A DNA stretch of 7,053 nucleotides, taken from Candidatus Hodarchaeota archaeon. Its GTDB lineage: Archaea > Asgardarchaeota > Heimdallarchaeia > Hodarchaeales > YT1-057. The translations under genes were made by a program, and so were the position numbers. Under the pieces are notes generated by a model. That model was not told the origin of the DNA. It did no database searches and worked only from the letters and a program-made list of their open reading frames with translations. Numbering within the stretch: the stretch's first letter is position 1; each line of letters starts with the position of its first letter. The stretch spans positions 1 through 7,053 of the forward strand of contig JAEOTI010000488.1 of the NCBI GenBank assembly GCA_016839955.1, written 5' to 3'. Shown here one piece after another: positions 1-6,652 of this stretch.

Positions 1-1
1 A

Positions 2-514
2 GATGTGGCTGCTAGGAAGCGTTTTTTATCTTTACAAAAACGAGGTCTGTTAAAGGTTGAATTAGTAACAGAAGTCAAAGATTCAGAGATATTCTTTGGA
101 CGATTTGATGTTGTTACAAAAGATCTTGAATCTACTCAATTATTATTAGAAAGATCAATTAATTGTCCACGAATTAGAATAAGTTCTAAAACGACTGGTG
201 AGTTCAATTTTTCTGCAATTTTCGCAGCAGAAGGATTAATTGCATTGGAATTTTGTGTTGACCATTTTAGAGAATGGAATAACAATGAAATTATAAAATC
301 CCAATTTATTTTACTAACTGATGTATCTAAGCCAGCCACACTTTCAATACCAATACCTGAAAGAGTTACCTTTGAAGAAAAGCCAAAAGCAGAAGTTTTA
401 CGAATAATGACTCAGCATTTAGAACCCTGTGGTGCAATTTGTTTTAATTGTTCTCAGTATAAATCAGGATGTTCAGGATGTCCTTCTAGAGAAGATTGGG
501 TTGGTTTGGTGTAA
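2..514 (+). CDS. Lrp/AsnC-like transcriptional regulator with C-terminal cysteine cluster (5' partial)
   Basis: The frame is open to the left edge, so the N-terminus, which should hold most of the helix-turn-helix, is missing. The GTG at position 5 is only an internal codon. The first visible residues (AARKRFLSLQKRGLLK) resemble the recognition helix and wing entry of Lrp/AsnC proteins. The next roughly 85 residues fit the alpha-beta RAM ligand-binding domain, including a TGEFNF segment where the family has TGxYD, followed by a strand, a helix and a closing strand (FILLTD). Unlike ordinary Lrp proteins it continues about 60 residues to a tail with five cysteines in the pattern C-x3-C-x2-C-x6-C-x2-C. 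That pattern resembles DUF3795-type metal-binding motifs. Expected role: a DNA-binding regulator whose tail may hold Zn or an Fe-S cluster. The Lrp call rests on pattern recognition; the metal role is inference. Confidence 0.6.
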   Translation, partial: DVAARKRFLSLQKRGLLKVELVTEVKDSEIFFGRFDVVTKDLESTQLLLERSINCPRIRISSKTTGEFNFSAIFAAEGLIALEFCVDHFREWNNNEIIKSQFILLTDVSKPATLSIPIPERVTFEEKPKAEVLRIMTQHLEPCGAICFNCSQYKSGCSGCPSREDWVGLV

Positions 515-522
515 AGCACCTC

Positions 523-541
523 TTAGATATGTCTAAAAAAA
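523..541 (-). terminator. Probable T-tract terminator of tgtA, with small inverted repeat
   Basis: Directly after the tgtA stop the minus strand reads a run of seven T residues, followed by an imperfect hairpin (TTAGA / TCTAA, 4-nt loop). Archaeal RNA polymerase terminates at T-runs, and the 27-bp gap between two convergent genes is where a terminator is expected. On the plus strand the hairpin is followed by A residues, so it serves the plus-strand gene less well. No experimental support. Confidence 0.4.
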
Positions 542-2461
542 TTAAGAATTTCCAATTCCATGTCGTGTTTTAACAGCTACTCCACGTGAAAAATCCATCA
601 TTTCTATATTCCCAAGTAAAGCTTTTCCAGATCCTAGAAATTCATCTTCCTCATTGACAACTAAAACTTCTTCTCCAACCCTAATATTAGGATCAGATTG
701 TGTTACAAACTTATTAAAGACATTTCGTCCTTTTTTAACAAAAGGTTCTGCTTCTGCATTTACCACCACTCTCATTTGGGGAAATGGAAGACCAATATGA
801 ATTTTTTGAGCGAGAAAGAGGCTTGGAATGAGGAAAAAATCCTTAGCTCTTACAGTAGCAAGGAGTTCTGAATTCTCATCTACAAATCTTCGAAGAACAT
901 TAGTTTTCCGAGATAATTCTTTGAATGAGGTTTTAATCTTTATTCCTGCATTTTTACCGTATTGGAAATCAACCATTGCTCGAAAAGTGATATGATCTTG
1001 ATTTAAGGCAGTATCTTTCATTTTTTTGTTGTTTGTTTGTAATTCCGATATTTTGATGTTTAAAGTTGGATCTACTATAACTTCCTCAAACAAAGGACCG
1101 TGTACATTCAAGAATTCTACAGCCTTTCTTTTTCCAATGTCGTGATTTGTTATACCGATAATGCTCTGGTAAAATGGGAACGTTTGGGAAAGTTCGAAAG
1201 GTATAAGACCAAAAACTGGAGAAAAAATTACCATTTGATCTTCTATTTCATCGGAAGGGATAGTATTATTTTCTACAACTCTTAAAATTCTTCCCCATGC
1301 GAAAAAACGTTCCTTTAACCGGCTGATTGTTCGAATAATTAGTGGTTGGTAGAGAAGCTCCTCATTTGGAAGAAAAAGACTTCTTCTCTTTCTTATTACT
1401 TCATAGATTTCGAACAAAGAATAATATTTTGGATTAAGAATTGCTCTATAGGCTTGCATCAGGTATGGATGACTTACAGCTCTTGAATGGACTAAATTAA
1501 GGAGCCTTCCATCATAAATTGCTTGTTTTATTGTATTAATTTCTTCAAAACTAACATAGAGATTATGTTGAGCAAGGAGTTTTTCTTTCTCCTCTTGATC
1601 ACAGGATAATAGTTCGCTTGGACTATGTTCTAAGCAAATCTTACAAGCACAAGGAAAATGATTCATTTCTTTTAGATGTAGTGTTCCCATACTTGTTAAA
1701 TAACGCCCGGATCTGGCATAAAGTGCATATGCTGCTGAATCAAACAAATCTGCTCCACATAAAACCGCCATAGATAGAAACATTGGGTGTCCTGCACCGA
1801 AAAGATGGAGTGGTTTTGAGCAAGGTAAACTTGATTTAGCCGCAAGAATCATTTTTACTACGATTTCAAACTGATATTGTTCCATTAAAGGAACAACACT
1901 GCCTAGAGCATAAATATCAAAAGGAAAAGTGCTCATTTTTTGAGAAGCTTGAGTAACAAGGTCAGGAAATGGTCCTCCTTGAACTGGTCCTACCCAATTG
2001 ATCTTTTTTAGTTTTCTAATTTCTATACTTTCCTTAACTTTCTCCATTGTATTATTTAATGCTTCTTGATATTGCTCGTATGTTCCTCCTGCTAAAGGTT
2101 GATCGAGTGGGATGCCGAAATCAACACCAATATCTTCTTGAAAGCTACAAATTTCTTTATTTGTTACATCAACATATCCATATTCCATAAGTTGGAATGC
2201 ACCAGAGTCTGTCATAATTGGTCCTTGAAATCCAATTAGATCATGAATTCCAAATTTTATTGCTTCATTTCGTTGAGTTCGAAAGAGAATATAGGCATTA
2301 GTAATCAGAAATTCAGTTCCACTTCGAATTAAATCATCTATAGAGAGAATTTGCCGATTAGGATTAACAACAGGTAACAATGTTGGAGTATTTACCTTTC
2401 CTCGAGAGGTTGTAAGTACTCCTATTCTTCCGGCTCCGTCTTTCTCTCTGATTTCGAACAT
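542..2461 (-). CDS. tgtA: Archaeosine tRNA-guanine transglycosylase (7-cyano-7-deazaguanine tRNA-ribosyltransferase)
   Basis: Exchanges guanine-15 in the D-loop of tRNA for preQ0, the first tRNA-bound step towards archaeosine. It is a cytosolic tRNA-modifying enzyme. Numbered from the ATG at 2461 (639 aa): the TIM-barrel catalytic domain starts with the family opening FEIREKDGAGRIG. It carries TDSGAFQ (Asp85, the general acid/base position) and GADLFDSAAYALYAR (Asp241, the nucleophile position). The zinc site is Cys271-x-Cys273-x2-Cys276 with His299. C1/C2 domains follow, then a PUA domain at about 559-636 (VNAEAEPFVKKGRNVF, VGEEVLVVNEEDE, FSRGVAVK). The length is normal for the full archaeal form. 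A TTG at 2488 would add nine residues, but GGGGTGA lies about 10 nt before the ATG, which is therefore preferred. It is convergent with the Lrp-like gene and divergent from the Sfr1-like gene. Confidence 0.95.
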   Translation of the reverse strand: MFEIREKDGAGRIGVLTTSRGKVNTPTLLPVVNPNRQILSIDDLIRSGTEFLITNAYILFRTQRNEAIKFGIHDLIGFQGPIMTDSGAFQLMEYGYVDVTNKEICSFQEDIGVDFGIPLDQPLAGGTYEQYQEALNNTMEKVKESIEIRKLKKINWVGPVQGGPFPDLVTQASQKMSTFPFDIYALGSVVPLMEQYQFEIVVKMILAAKSSLPCSKPLHLFGAGHPMFLSMAVLCGADLFDSAAYALYARSGRYLTSMGTLHLKEMNHFPCACKICLEHSPSELLSCDQEEKEKLLAQHNLYVSFEEINTIKQAIYDGRLLNLVHSRAVSHPYLMQAYRAILNPKYYSLFEIYEVIRKRRSLFLPNEELLYQPLIIRTISRLKERFFAWGRILRVVENNTIPSDEIEDQMVIFSPVFGLIPFELSQTFPFYQSIIGITNHDIGKRKAVEFLNVHGPLFEEVIVDPTLNIKISELQTNNKKMKDTALNQDHITFRAMVDFQYGKNAGIKIKTSFKELSRKTNVLRRFVDENSELLATVRAKDFFLIPSLFLAQKIHIGLPFPQMRVVVNAEAEPFVKKGRNVFNKFVTQSDPNIRVGEEVLVVNEEDEFLGSGKALLGNIEMMDFSRGVAVKTRHGIGNS

Positions 2462-2471
2462 TGATCTCAAC

Positions 2472-2478
2472 TCACCCC
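2472..2478 (-). promoter_or_regulatory. Shine-Dalgarno site deciding the tgtA start
   Basis: GGGGTGA on the minus strand sits 10 nt before the ATG at 2461. It falls inside the coding stretch that a TTG start at 2488 would require, which favours the ATG. Confidence 0.55.
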
Positions 2479-2488
2479 TTTCAACCAA

Positions 2489-2501
2489 GGAATTTTTAAG
2501 A
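2489..2501 (+). promoter_or_regulatory. Candidate BRE/TATA element for the Sfr1-like gene
   Basis: In the 77-bp divergent spacer, GGAATTTTTAAGA looks like a BRE plus a TATA-like box about 40-50 bp before the ATG at 2539. A start site near 2520-2525 would give a short leader carrying GGGAGAG just before the ATG. The complementary strand is also A/T-rich and could help drive tgtA. This is a weak match. Confidence 0.27.
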
Positions 2502-2538
2502 TATTGATTAAGTTAGAAAAATTGATTGGGAGAGTATT

Positions 2539-2928
2539 ATGGAGCGAATTAATGAATTTAATGGACCGTTTACTGTTAAAGAATTTTCAGGTGGCAAAAT
2601 CGACTTAACTAAAGCTCGTGAAATTCTTGATGGTCTTGTTGTTACTGGAAAGCTACAATCTAGAAAAATCGCACGAATGTATCTTTATTGGAAGAAAGAG
2701 GAACCAAATGAGACAGATCATTACAAGGAAGTACTACTGCTTCAGGATGAAAATAAAAAACTAACAAATGAAATTAATAAATTGAAACAGCTTTTAAAAC
2801 CTACTAAGGATGAAACAGATCCTGAATCAAGCCAATGGAAGGGGATCTGTATGGACATGGCTAAAACATTAGCTGAAATGCGTGGTGTGACTCTTACTGA
2901 AGTATTAACCTACTTTGGTATTGATTAA
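2539..2928 (+). CDS. Small winged-helix/coiled-coil protein, Sfr1/Mei5-like
   Basis: A 129-residue protein in three visible parts. Residues 5-52 look like a winged helix: a short helix, a second helix TKAREILDGLVVTGKL, then a wing ending in YLYWKKEE. This resembles the heads of Mnd1/Hop2. Residues about 60-88 form a charged coiled coil with leucine heptads. Residues 98-129 (a conserved-looking Trp, then a helix, then GVTLTEVLTYFGID) resemble the C-terminus of Sfr1/Mei5, the partner of Swi5 that helps load and stabilise Rad51 filaments. If this holds, it could be an accessory factor of archaeal RadA. The similarity is recalled from motifs, not tested. A general winged-helix DNA-binding protein remains possible. 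The ATG has GGGAGAG a few bases upstream. It has its own divergent promoter region, and its stop overlaps the stop of the convergent HEAT-repeat gene. Confidence 0.72.
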   Translation: MERINEFNGPFTVKEFSGGKIDLTKAREILDGLVVTGKLQSRKIARMYLYWKKEEPNETDHYKEVLLLQDENKKLTNEINKLKQLLKPTKDETDPESSQWKGICMDMAKTLAEMRGVTLTEVLTYFGID

Positions 2929-4181
2929 CCTTCAGGAAGTTCTTCCACTTCTGGCTCTTCAGGCTTCGGAATATCAAGAGTTCCAGTTTTGATTCTAATC
3001 TCTCGATCCTCAAGTGCATTTTGGAGTTCCACAATAGCTTGACGTGAAGCTCTAAGTTTACTTTGTGCAGAGTTTATTTGTTCGAATAATTCTGCACGAA
3101 TCCAATTGAAATCAAAATATTTCTTAAAACTAATATCATTAAGTGTCATGTTATGTGAGCGAACTGATTGACGGGTTTGTTTGAGTTCTTCGAGGGTTGT
3201 AATGTCAGCCAAGTTTCTAAAAGCATTATCCACAAATGATCTTACTACATCAATACTGGATATAGATGTCGCTAAAGAATTCGCATAAGGTGGCAACAAC
3301 TTATCTTTCATCTTTGCATATTCATCTTTCAAATTCAGATCATCAATAAACACTATGGTTTCAGAAATTAATTGAGTCTGGTCTTTTTCTTCAGAAGTAT
3401 ACTTTTTGATTTCTTTTAGGACGTTATCTACGCCAATCTTCATTAAAGCTGAAGCAGCTTCGTCTCGAGGTATTCGGTCTTCATCCTTTAACCCAATTTG
3501 GATAAGAGGAAGAATTGCTTTATTAGATTTAATTTTTCCCAAAGCAACTGCTGATGATTGGCGAACCTTCAAAGTAGAATCAGATAAAATCGAAGTTAAT
3601 GGGTCAACGGATTTTTCACTCTTAATCCTACCAAGAGCATCCGCAATTTCTTTTTTTACCTCTGGAGAAGGATCCGTTACTGAAGTGTTTAAAATATCAA
3701 TTGCTTTCTTTGCTTCAAGGTAACCTAATGCTCTTACAGCATTAGCACGAGCGTCAGCGTTCTCATCTTGAAGATTTTCAATCAAGGGGTCGATAGCATT
3801 TTTCATTTGCTCGGCGGATAAATGTCCTTCAGAAGCCGGATCAGCAAGAACAAATAATGTCTCAGCAATCTTGGCTCTAAAATCAGGATCCTCATCTTTA
3901 AGAAAGGGTATTAAAGGCTGAATAACCTTTGGATTTTGAGATAATCCTAACGACTCTGCTGCACCAAATCTGACTGTCCAAAAATCTTTATGCATGCTTA
4001 ATGCTTCAATTAATTTTGGAATGGCGATATCGGGATGTGCTTTTGCAGTCTCTCCTAGTTGGTTAACACCTAAAGCTCGTACAAATAAGTCATGACTTTG
4101 CAACGCATTTAGCATTACGCGGGTCATTTCAACAGGATCTTTGATTTCTTCAGCGTCTGTAATATCCTCAGGTTCAGACAT
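2925..4181 (-). CDS. HEAT-repeat (PBS-lyase-type) scaffold protein with C-terminal coiled coil
   Basis: A 418-residue, probably cytosolic protein with no signal peptide or membrane segment. After an acidic N-terminus, about seven helical repeats of near 30 residues run from residue 20 to 250. They carry the short-HEAT signature of paired helices with DxxxxVRxxAxxALGxI spacing, for example VRALGVNQLGE, VRFGAAESLG, ARANAVRALGYL, VKKEIADALGRI and VRQSSAVALGKI. Such solenoids bind other proteins. Residues 250-400 are helical without clear repeats, including a likely coiled coil at about 362-395, and the chain ends in an acidic Glu/Pro-rich tail. The ATG has GAGGTT 9 nt upstream. It lies downstream of the Rag-like GTPase on the same strand, after a 119-bp gap with its own TATA-like box, so it may be co-regulated but separately transcribed. 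Its partner is unknown; the neighbouring GTPase is an obvious candidate. Confidence 0.88.
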   Translation of the reverse strand: MSEPEDITDAEEIKDPVEMTRVMLNALQSHDLFVRALGVNQLGETAKAHPDIAIPKLIEALSMHKDFWTVRFGAAESLGLSQNPKVIQPLIPFLKDEDPDFRAKIAETLFVLADPASEGHLSAEQMKNAIDPLIENLQDENADARANAVRALGYLEAKKAIDILNTSVTDPSPEVKKEIADALGRIKSEKSVDPLTSILSDSTLKVRQSSAVALGKIKSNKAILPLIQIGLKDEDRIPRDEAASALMKIGVDNVLKEIKKYTSEEKDQTQLISETIVFIDDLNLKDEYAKMKDKLLPPYANSLATSISSIDVVRSFVDNAFRNLADITTLEELKQTRQSVRSHNMTLNDISFKKYFDFNWIRAELFEQINSAQSKLRASRQAIVELQNALEDREIRIKTGTLDIPKPEEPEVEELPEG

Positions 4182-4274
4182 TAGAAATTCAACCTCAAAG
4201 AATAATTAGATCAGATGATTTGTTAAAATAAGAATCTGTTCACTTTCTAGACTTCAGATTTCTGAAAAGTCTTT

Positions 4275-4282
4275 CTTTTATA
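4275..4282 (-). promoter_or_regulatory. Candidate TATA box for the HEAT-repeat gene
   Basis: TATAAAAG on the minus strand, within a longer A/T stretch, lies about 95 bp before the ATG at 4181. A start some 25 nt downstream would give a leader of roughly 70 nt. A second A/T-rich stretch near 4222-4231 is a weaker alternative nearer the gene. Confidence 0.4.
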
Positions 4283-4287
4283 ATACT

Positions 4288-4294
4288 AAAAAAA
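4288..4294 (-). terminator. Candidate T-tract terminator after the GTPase gene
   Basis: A run of seven T residues on the minus strand lies 6 nt past the GTPase stop and just before the TATA-like box of the next gene. This fits an archaeal T-tract terminator separating two transcription units. No hairpin is evident. Confidence 0.35.
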
Positions 4295-4300
4295 CCTGTT

Positions 4301-5359
4301 TCAAGATTCTTCAACCAACGTTCCAAACTGACTTTCTAATCCCTTCAAAGGATGGACCAAAAAATGACATTTAGTACAGCCTTTATCCTTATCATGTAAC
4401 ATTGTCTCTTCTTCTTCAACCTCCCCTAAGCGTAATGTGCCAACGACACCAGATAAGAGCCCCTGAGTCATTAAACAAACATCAATTAGAAGATCATCCA
4501 TATTCTGTTCTTCGAATACGCAATCAACGGCAATTCGAATTTTGCGCCCTGGTAAGGATTCAAACTTCAAGTACCGACCTTCAGAGGGACGGAAATCAGA
4601 GATCCCCTTCAATATATTTGACCAGTTAACTTTGAGGTTTTTTCCAATTGCTCGACCGAGAGAGGTGAACACATCGAAAATCTTTTTATTAGCCGCTTGA
4701 ACACCGCTACTACTCCCTGCCATAGCCTGAAGGCGATCAGTACTAAATTTTTGATATAATTCTGGTAAAAACATACCTGAAAAAGCTTGGCGGAGTACTT
4801 CAACTGGAAAAGCAGAGTAAAGAACATTAGTAATGCCTTTACAAGCAGAATCATCATATATACTTGTAGAATAGTATACTGTATCAGGAGGTAAAACACT
4901 CTGCAATTCAGCTAAGAAAATAGTTAATGATTTTGCAAATTCTTTCCGTTTATCTGGGTCAAATTTGTGCAGGAAGACAAATCTATTGGCCTGTTCTTGA
5001 TTTTGATTTACTATTTTTTCAACTGATGCAAAATGAGCTTTAGCTTTTGGTAGATTTTCTCGTTTTTCAAGATCTACAACGTATATTATTGCTCTAACGT
5101 TACGGAAAATTTGGGGGTCAGATAAATGAGATTTTATATAACCTTCTTGGCCGCCTAAATCCCAGAGACTGAGTTCTTCGTGAAGGAAAGGTGTTGGTGG
5201 ACTATCAACCGACATTAAAAGTGTAGGAGGGAGTTTTTCAATTTCCTCGATATCTGATTTTAAGAAACACCGATGGTGAATTGAGGTTTTTCCGGCTCCT
5301 GCTAATCCAAATAATATGATCTTTCCGCCTTTAAGGGCCGTTGAGGTTGATTGTGGCAT
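4301..5359 (-). CDS. Rag/Gtr-type small GTPase with C-terminal V4R (Bet3-like) domain
   Basis: A 352-residue GTP-binding switch protein. The G domain (about 12-190) shows P-loop GLAGAGKT (18-25), a candidate switch-I Thr46, WDLGGQE (66-72), HKFD (131-134) in place of NKxD, and TSIYDD (165-170). HKxD, TSIxD and the stretch IFRNVRAIIYVVDLEKRE are hallmarks of Rag/Gtr rather than Ras, Rab or Arf. The C-terminal half does not look like the usual Rag roadblock domain. From about 222 to 338 it follows the V4R pattern: helices, then GRKIRIAVDCVFEE, then CLMTQGLLSGVVG, and finally DKGCTKCHFLVHP, where V4R proteins end in a Cys-rich CxF motif. V4R shares the fold of TRAPP subunit Bet3. Cys328, Cys331, His332 and His336 could bind metal. 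It starts 5 nt after the longin-like gene, with GGAGAC inside that gene's end as ribosome site, so translation is probably coupled. The G domain is certain; V4R is likely. Confidence 0.9.
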   Translation of the reverse strand: MPQSTSTALKGGKIILFGLAGAGKTSIHHRCFLKSDIEEIEKLPPTLLMSVDSPPTPFLHEELSLWDLGGQEGYIKSHLSDPQIFRNVRAIIYVVDLEKRENLPKAKAHFASVEKIVNQNQEQANRFVFLHKFDPDKRKEFAKSLTIFLAELQSVLPPDTVYYSTSIYDDSACKGITNVLYSAFPVEVLRQAFSGMFLPELYQKFSTDRLQAMAGSSSGVQAANKKIFDVFTSLGRAIGKNLKVNWSNILKGISDFRPSEGRYLKFESLPGRKIRIAVDCVFEEQNMDDLLIDVCLMTQGLLSGVVGTLRLGEVEEEETMLHDKDKGCTKCHFLVHPLKGLESQFGTLVEES

Positions 5360-5364
5360 AGGGA

Positions 5365-5922
5365 TTAAGTCTCCTCCATGGTTTCTATATCTTCTGTAAC
5401 GATATCCCAGATTTTGTTAACCAAATCCCCCTTATCTATCCGTCCACTATCAAAATCTCCCAAAAGGTTTTCTAAAGTTCTATCTGTAGAGTAAACTTCT
5501 GAACCAAGAACAGTTTCAGCTGTTAATTTGAATGATTCAAAAGCTTGGGGATTCCCATCCCACTCATCAATTAAAGTGTTGTAGTTCTTGTGAAATTGCT
5601 TATTTAAAATTGAAACGATTTCTCTATGGTTTTTTATTTTCTCGCTAATTTCAATTTCACTCGCTTGCTTTTCTTCTTTAGGACTGCTTAATACCCCGAC
5701 AATGGTAATTGCTTTAGCTCCGTGATCAAAAAATAAGCGAATTTCACCAAGTCCAACATCCATAAGTTGAAAATCTTTTCGAACAGCCCGACTAAATGAA
5801 GCCATCGCCGCAAGAAAACCTGAGAAGAGCGCAGGATCAACTTCTAAATGTAAATCTGTATATTGATCAAAATAGAGAGGTAGCCCATCCATATTTGTTA
5901 CAACAACTAAACTTACGGGCAT
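5365..5922 (-). CDS. Longin-like domain protein, GTPase partner candidate
   Basis: A 185-residue protein if started at the ATG at 5922; a GTG at 5931 would add three residues. GGAG lies only 3 nt before the ATG, so the choice is open. The N-terminal 90 residues fit a longin-type fold: a strand pair (VSLVVVTNMDGLPLYFDQY), a helix (ALFSGFLAAMASFSRAV) and further strands (GEIRLFFDHG, ITIVGVLSS). A charged helical region and a second mostly helical half follow, ending in an acidic tail. Roadblock proteins begin with a helix, so the leading strand pair favours longin, but the two folds are hard to tell apart by eye. Longin and roadblock domains are common platforms for small GTPases. The very tight link to the GTPase gene suggests that the two products form a complex, perhaps with this protein as regulator or dimer partner. 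No catalytic residues are seen. Confidence 0.82.
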   Translation of the reverse strand: MPVSLVVVTNMDGLPLYFDQYTDLHLEVDPALFSGFLAAMASFSRAVRKDFQLMDVGLGEIRLFFDHGAKAITIVGVLSSPKEEKQASEIEISEKIKNHREIVSILNKQFHKNYNTLIDEWDGNPQAFESFKLTAETVLGSEVYSTDRTLENLLGDFDSGRIDKGDLVNKIWDIVTEDIETMEET

Positions 5923-6004
5923 TTTCTCCACATTCTTCTCTTAGATAATTCAGGCATCTGGATCTAAGCTTTAATCTAATACAATATTATGGAATTAAGG
6001 CTTC

Positions 6005-6014
6005 TTTTTAACGA
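6005..6014 (-). promoter_or_regulatory. Weak TATA-like element before the longin-GTPase pair
   Basis: The 156-bp spacer between TFE and the longin-like gene is very A/T-rich. CGTTAAAAAG on the minus strand, about 85 bp before the start codon, is one possible TATA region; several other A/T stretches would do as well. The gap does suggest that the longin-GTPase pair has its own promoter. Confidence 0.22.
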
Positions 6015-6078
6015 TGCTATTTGATTTTACAAATAAGTATTAACTAGATAAATTGATTTGTCAACTAAGAAAGGACAA

Positions 6079-6645
6079 TTAATCTCTAAGACCTAAACTT
6101 GATTCCTCAACTAGTCGAATTCTGGACTTAAGAAATTCGATAGCTGCCTTGTTGTCTTGTGGCGCAAGACTTTCACTGCAATTTGGACATACAAAACCAT
6201 GTTCGAAGGCCTCACCAAATAATAATTGTGGACAATCAACTTTTCCACAAGAATAAAGGAGATGGCGCTCTTCATAATCTAAACGTTGATTTAATAATTG
6301 TAAAGTTCGTGATTTCCGATGGCTAATTAAATCTTCAAGCCGTTCAGTTGATAAGCTCCAATTATACACAAAATAACCAGTATCATTGTCCCTTTCGCGA
6401 CGGTATCGGGCAAGAAACCATTCATTTAAACGATATAATGCCCTACGTACCGCTTTAAGGGGGAGTTCTGTCCGATTCGCAATTTCCTCATCAGTAATTT
6501 CATAATTTTTTGTATCTGAAAGGAGGGTTTTAGCAACAATAACACATTCTTCTCCAAAAAGTTTGCCTAGAATCTTATCCAAAGCATCTGGTGAAATTTG
6601 TGACGATTTCGTAATAAACCACGCCTTTGGATAGAATTTAATCAA
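6079..6645 (-). CDS. tfe: Transcription initiation factor TFE (TFIIE-alpha homologue)
   Basis: Archaeal TFE binds RNA polymerase and helps open the promoter together with TBP and TFB. From the TTG at 6645 the protein has 188 residues, the normal size. Residues about 30-95 form the extended winged helix (GEECVIVAKTLLS, YEITDEEIANRTELPLKAVRRALYRLNE, then YRRERDNDTGYFVYNW), very close to the family pattern. A linker helix (RLEDLISHRKSRTLQLLNQR) leads to a zinc ribbon with Cys133-x4-Cys138 and Cys153-x2-Cys156 around FGEAFEHGFVCPNC, then a C-terminal helix. The first knuckle is CX4C rather than the usual CX2C. The frame stays open upstream to an ATG at 6750, but those residues overlap the roadblock gene and look unlike TFE. 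The TTG, 7 nt after the roadblock stop, is therefore preferred. There is no strong ribosome site, so the start is uncertain. Confidence 0.9.
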   Translation of the reverse strand: MIKFYPKAWFITKSSQISPDALDKILGKLFGEECVIVAKTLLSDTKNYEITDEEIANRTELPLKAVRRALYRLNEWFLARYRRERDNDTGYFVYNWSLSTERLEDLISHRKSRTLQLLNQRLDYEERHLLYSCGKVDCPQLLFGEAFEHGFVCPNCSESLAPQDNKAAIEFLKSRIRLVEESSLGLRD

Positions 6646-6652
6646 AAGGTTG

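Noticed and set aside
136..339. Short minus-strand open frame antisense to the Lrp-like gene
   Set aside because: It is fully contained within a better-supported gene and lacks any motif.
1100..1285. Short plus-strand open frame antisense to tgtA
   Set aside because: It overlaps a conserved enzyme gene completely and its translation has no recognisable feature.
3406..3723. Open frame of 105 codons on the plus strand inside the HEAT-repeat gene
   Set aside because: It lies wholly antisense to a well-supported repeat protein, shows no domain, and its repetitive look mirrors the HEAT repeats on the other strand.
4402..4629. Short plus-strand open frame antisense to the V4R-like part of the GTPase
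   Set aside because: It has no domain or start signal and is explained by codon composition of the real gene.
4609..4899. Open frame of 96 codons on the minus strand inside the GTPase gene
   Set aside because: It is a shifted frame of the GTPase coding region; its hydrophobic composition is a by-product and no ribosome site or family pattern is seen.
5365..5931. Reading the longin-like protein as a roadblock protein
   Set aside because: It begins with a strand pair rather than a helix and lacks the SDPDAxLGxxRxExKRAA segment seen in the true roadblock protein of this window, so longin is preferred, though not proven.
5932..6078. Possible small RNA or riboswitch in the spacer before the longin-like gene
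   Set aside because: The spacer is A/T-rich with no stable stem or conserved motif that could be found by eye; a promoter explains it well enough.
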